This document shows, piece by piece, positions 6,699 through 7,915 of a DNA stretch of 7,915 bases (its first letter is position 1; each line of letters begins with the position of its first letter). This DNA comes from Clostridia bacterium. GTDB lineage: Bacteria > Bacillota_A > Clostridia > Christensenellales > Aristaeellaceae. The position numbers were made by a program, and so were the translations under genes. The stretch is taken from NCBI GenBank assembly GCA_017481185.1, contig JAFUPO010000309.1, positions 1-7,915 on the forward strand, written 5' to 3'. Under the pieces are notes generated by a model, which worked only from the letters and a program-made list of their open reading frames with translations, was not told the DNA's origin and did no database searches.

Positions 6699-7915
6699 AT
6701 GAAAAAAGCCCTGCTTTGGCTAACCTTGCTTTTGATTGTTTGTACTGCTACAACTGCATGGGCTGAAACTATGTATGCGCCCTATCAAATGCAGGTCTAT
6801 GCCCAACCCAATTACAATGCCAAGCTTCTGGGCACGGTGGCCAGCGGCACGGCCTGCCGAGTGGGGTTAGGCAGCACCAACGATGGCTGGAATAAATATT
6901 CTTTTTCCCTGGAGGGTAAAAGCATCACCGGTTGGGTCTATGGCAGCGCCACCTACAATTCCAACCCGCCCCCTAAGGATGCGCCGGTTTATGATATGGA
7001 TAAGCTCTTTTTTCAGATCGTTTCCGACGGCAGCAGCAAGAGCACCTCATCGTCCGGCGGCATCCTTTCACCGGTTGAAATGGGCCATTGGGTGGAGGCC
7101 AGCGGCGCAAGCGGCACGCCTATTTACGCCTCCTATTCCGCCAGTTCCAAGGTGCTTACCACAGTTGAAAAGAATACCGTTCTGTATGTAAGTCGCAAGC
7201 TGGCGGATGAATCCATGTATTACGCCACAGCCAATGGCAAAACCGGCTATGTGCTGGCTTCACAGGTGGATTTCACCGTTTCAGGAACCCTCAGCGATAC
7301 TGAACCGATCATTCGTTATGCGGGTGAGAATGGCCTGCGCCTTTATCGGATGTGCGGCGTTTTTTCGCAATTGCATCTGGGCAACTATAAGACAGGCGTT
7401 TGTGTGAAAGTGCTGGGGCAGCACAGCCGAAGCTGGGCCTACGTTCAGGTGGGCGCTGCCAAGGGCTACGCGCTTTACAGTGAACTGACCGATGCGCCCC
7501 CGGAGGCGGCAGCTTCTGAGACCCTTTATGTAACCTGCGACACCTTTGATAACGTAACCCTTTCTACCGAACCCGGCGATTCAGGCCGCCATATGGGCGT
7601 TTTAATGGTGGGCACGCCGGTCTGTGTGCTTGCTCAGCAGGGCAATTATTACCGAGTGCAGGTGGGGGATGAAATTGGCTATCTTCCCAAGAGCAACCTA
7701 CAGCGAAAAAGCGACTCTCAGGATGCTGACAAACAGGTAGTAGGCATCCGCTATGTTTGCTCCGAGTCCGGCACCGGCGCTTATCTGTTCAAGGAGCCCA
7801 GTTTAACCAGCCATATTATTGAACTTGTGCCCGAGCGGGCAAAGGTTTCTTTCCTGCGCTCCTACTCCAACGGCTTTGCCTATGTTATCTATAACGGTCA
7901 GGCAGGGTATATGAA
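6699..7915 (+). CDS. Exported protein with five SH3b-like repeats, N-terminal part (3' end outside window)
   Basis: The frame is open for 405 codons to the window edge, with no stop. The start is supported by AAAGGGG (6685-6691), seven bases before the ATG. A Sec signal peptide is clear: two lysines, a leucine-rich core (residues 4-14) and AWA at 20-22 with likely cleavage before E23. C15 is not in a lipobox. The mature part holds five bacterial SH3-like units, at about residues 24-85, 132-195, 205-268, 276-340 and 350-405. Each shows the usual pattern of a short-strand motif (VYAQP, IYASY, LYRM, LSTEP, LFKEP), a 'G...V' turn and a closing GYV/GYA/GYL strand. Such repeats usually bind peptidoglycan or other wall polymers. 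The visible part contains no catalytic domain; one could lie beyond the window. Six cysteines occur in the mature part. It has its own promoter and is not in the repair operon. Its function is unknown. Confidence 0.87.
   Translation, partial: MKKALLWLTLLLIVCTATTAWAETMYAPYQMQVYAQPNYNAKLLGTVASGTACRVGLGSTNDGWNKYSFSLEGKSITGWVYGSATYNSNPPPKDAPVYDMDKLFFQIVSDGSSKSTSSSGGILSPVEMGHWVEASGASGTPIYASYSASSKVLTTVEKNTVLYVSRKLADESMYYATANGKTGYVLASQVDFTVSGTLSDTEPIIRYAGENGLRLYRMCGVFSQLHLGNYKTGVCVKVLGQHSRSWAYVQVGAAKGYALYSELTDAPPEAAASETLYVTCDTFDNVTLSTEPGDSGRHMGVLMVGTPVCVLAQQGNYYRVQVGDEIGYLPKSNLQRKSDSQDADKQVVGIRYVCSESGTGAYLFKEPSLTSHIIELVPERAKVSFLRSYSNGFAYVIYNGQAGYM

Noticed and set aside
6741..6743. C15 of the SH3b protein as a lipoprotein cysteine
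   Set aside because: The residue before it is Val and not Gly/Ala/Ser, so there is no lipobox; AWA at 20-22 is a better signal peptidase I site.
6883..7407. Two plus-strand open frames (6883-7191 and 7207-7407)
   Set aside because: Both are out-of-frame shadows within the SH3b-repeat gene that starts at 6699 and stays open to the window edge.

Overview
The window (about 55% G+C by eye) reads as chromosomal DNA of an anaerobic low-to-mid-GC Firmicute, most likely a gut or rumen Clostridia relative. The reasons are strong AGGAG-type ribosome sites, TATAAT-like promoters, short hairpin plus T-run terminators, an ABC binding-protein operon, a yprA/yprB (mrfA/mrfB) pair, and a cysteine-containing exported SH3b-repeat protein. 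The taxon is an inference from style and gene content, not from a marker gene. All seven genes lie on the + strand. There is no sign of a mobile element, tRNA, rRNA or CRISPR array. No gene-free stretch exceeds about 140 bases.

Region 1 (1-2379) is the 3' part of a transport operon. It holds the C-terminal part of an extracellular solute-binding protein of the sugar/glycerol-3-phosphate type, then a very stable GAAA-capped hairpin without a T-run, then a PHP-family metal-dependent phosphoesterase, then a HAD-family hydrolase. A strong intrinsic terminator closes the unit. The simplest reading is uptake of a phosphorylated or phosphodiester-linked compound followed by cytoplasmic hydrolysis and dephosphorylation. 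The substrate cannot be read from the sequence.

Region 2 (2392-6604) is a DNA-repair operon: mrfA (DEAH-type helicase with a C-terminal cysteine cluster), mrfB (DnaQ-like exonuclease with C-terminal TPRs, overlapping mrfA by 10 bases) and a third gene made almost wholly of TPRs, ending at a strong terminator. A good extended -10 promoter precedes mrfA. A near-consensus Gram-positive LexA (DinR) box, CGAATAAACGTTTG, overlaps its -35 element, which suggests that this operon is under SOS control. This is the most interesting point in the window.

Region 3 (6605-7915) is a promoter and the first 405 codons of an exported protein with a signal peptide and five SH3b-like repeats. It runs off the end of the window. 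It is probably a cell-wall-associated protein of unknown function.
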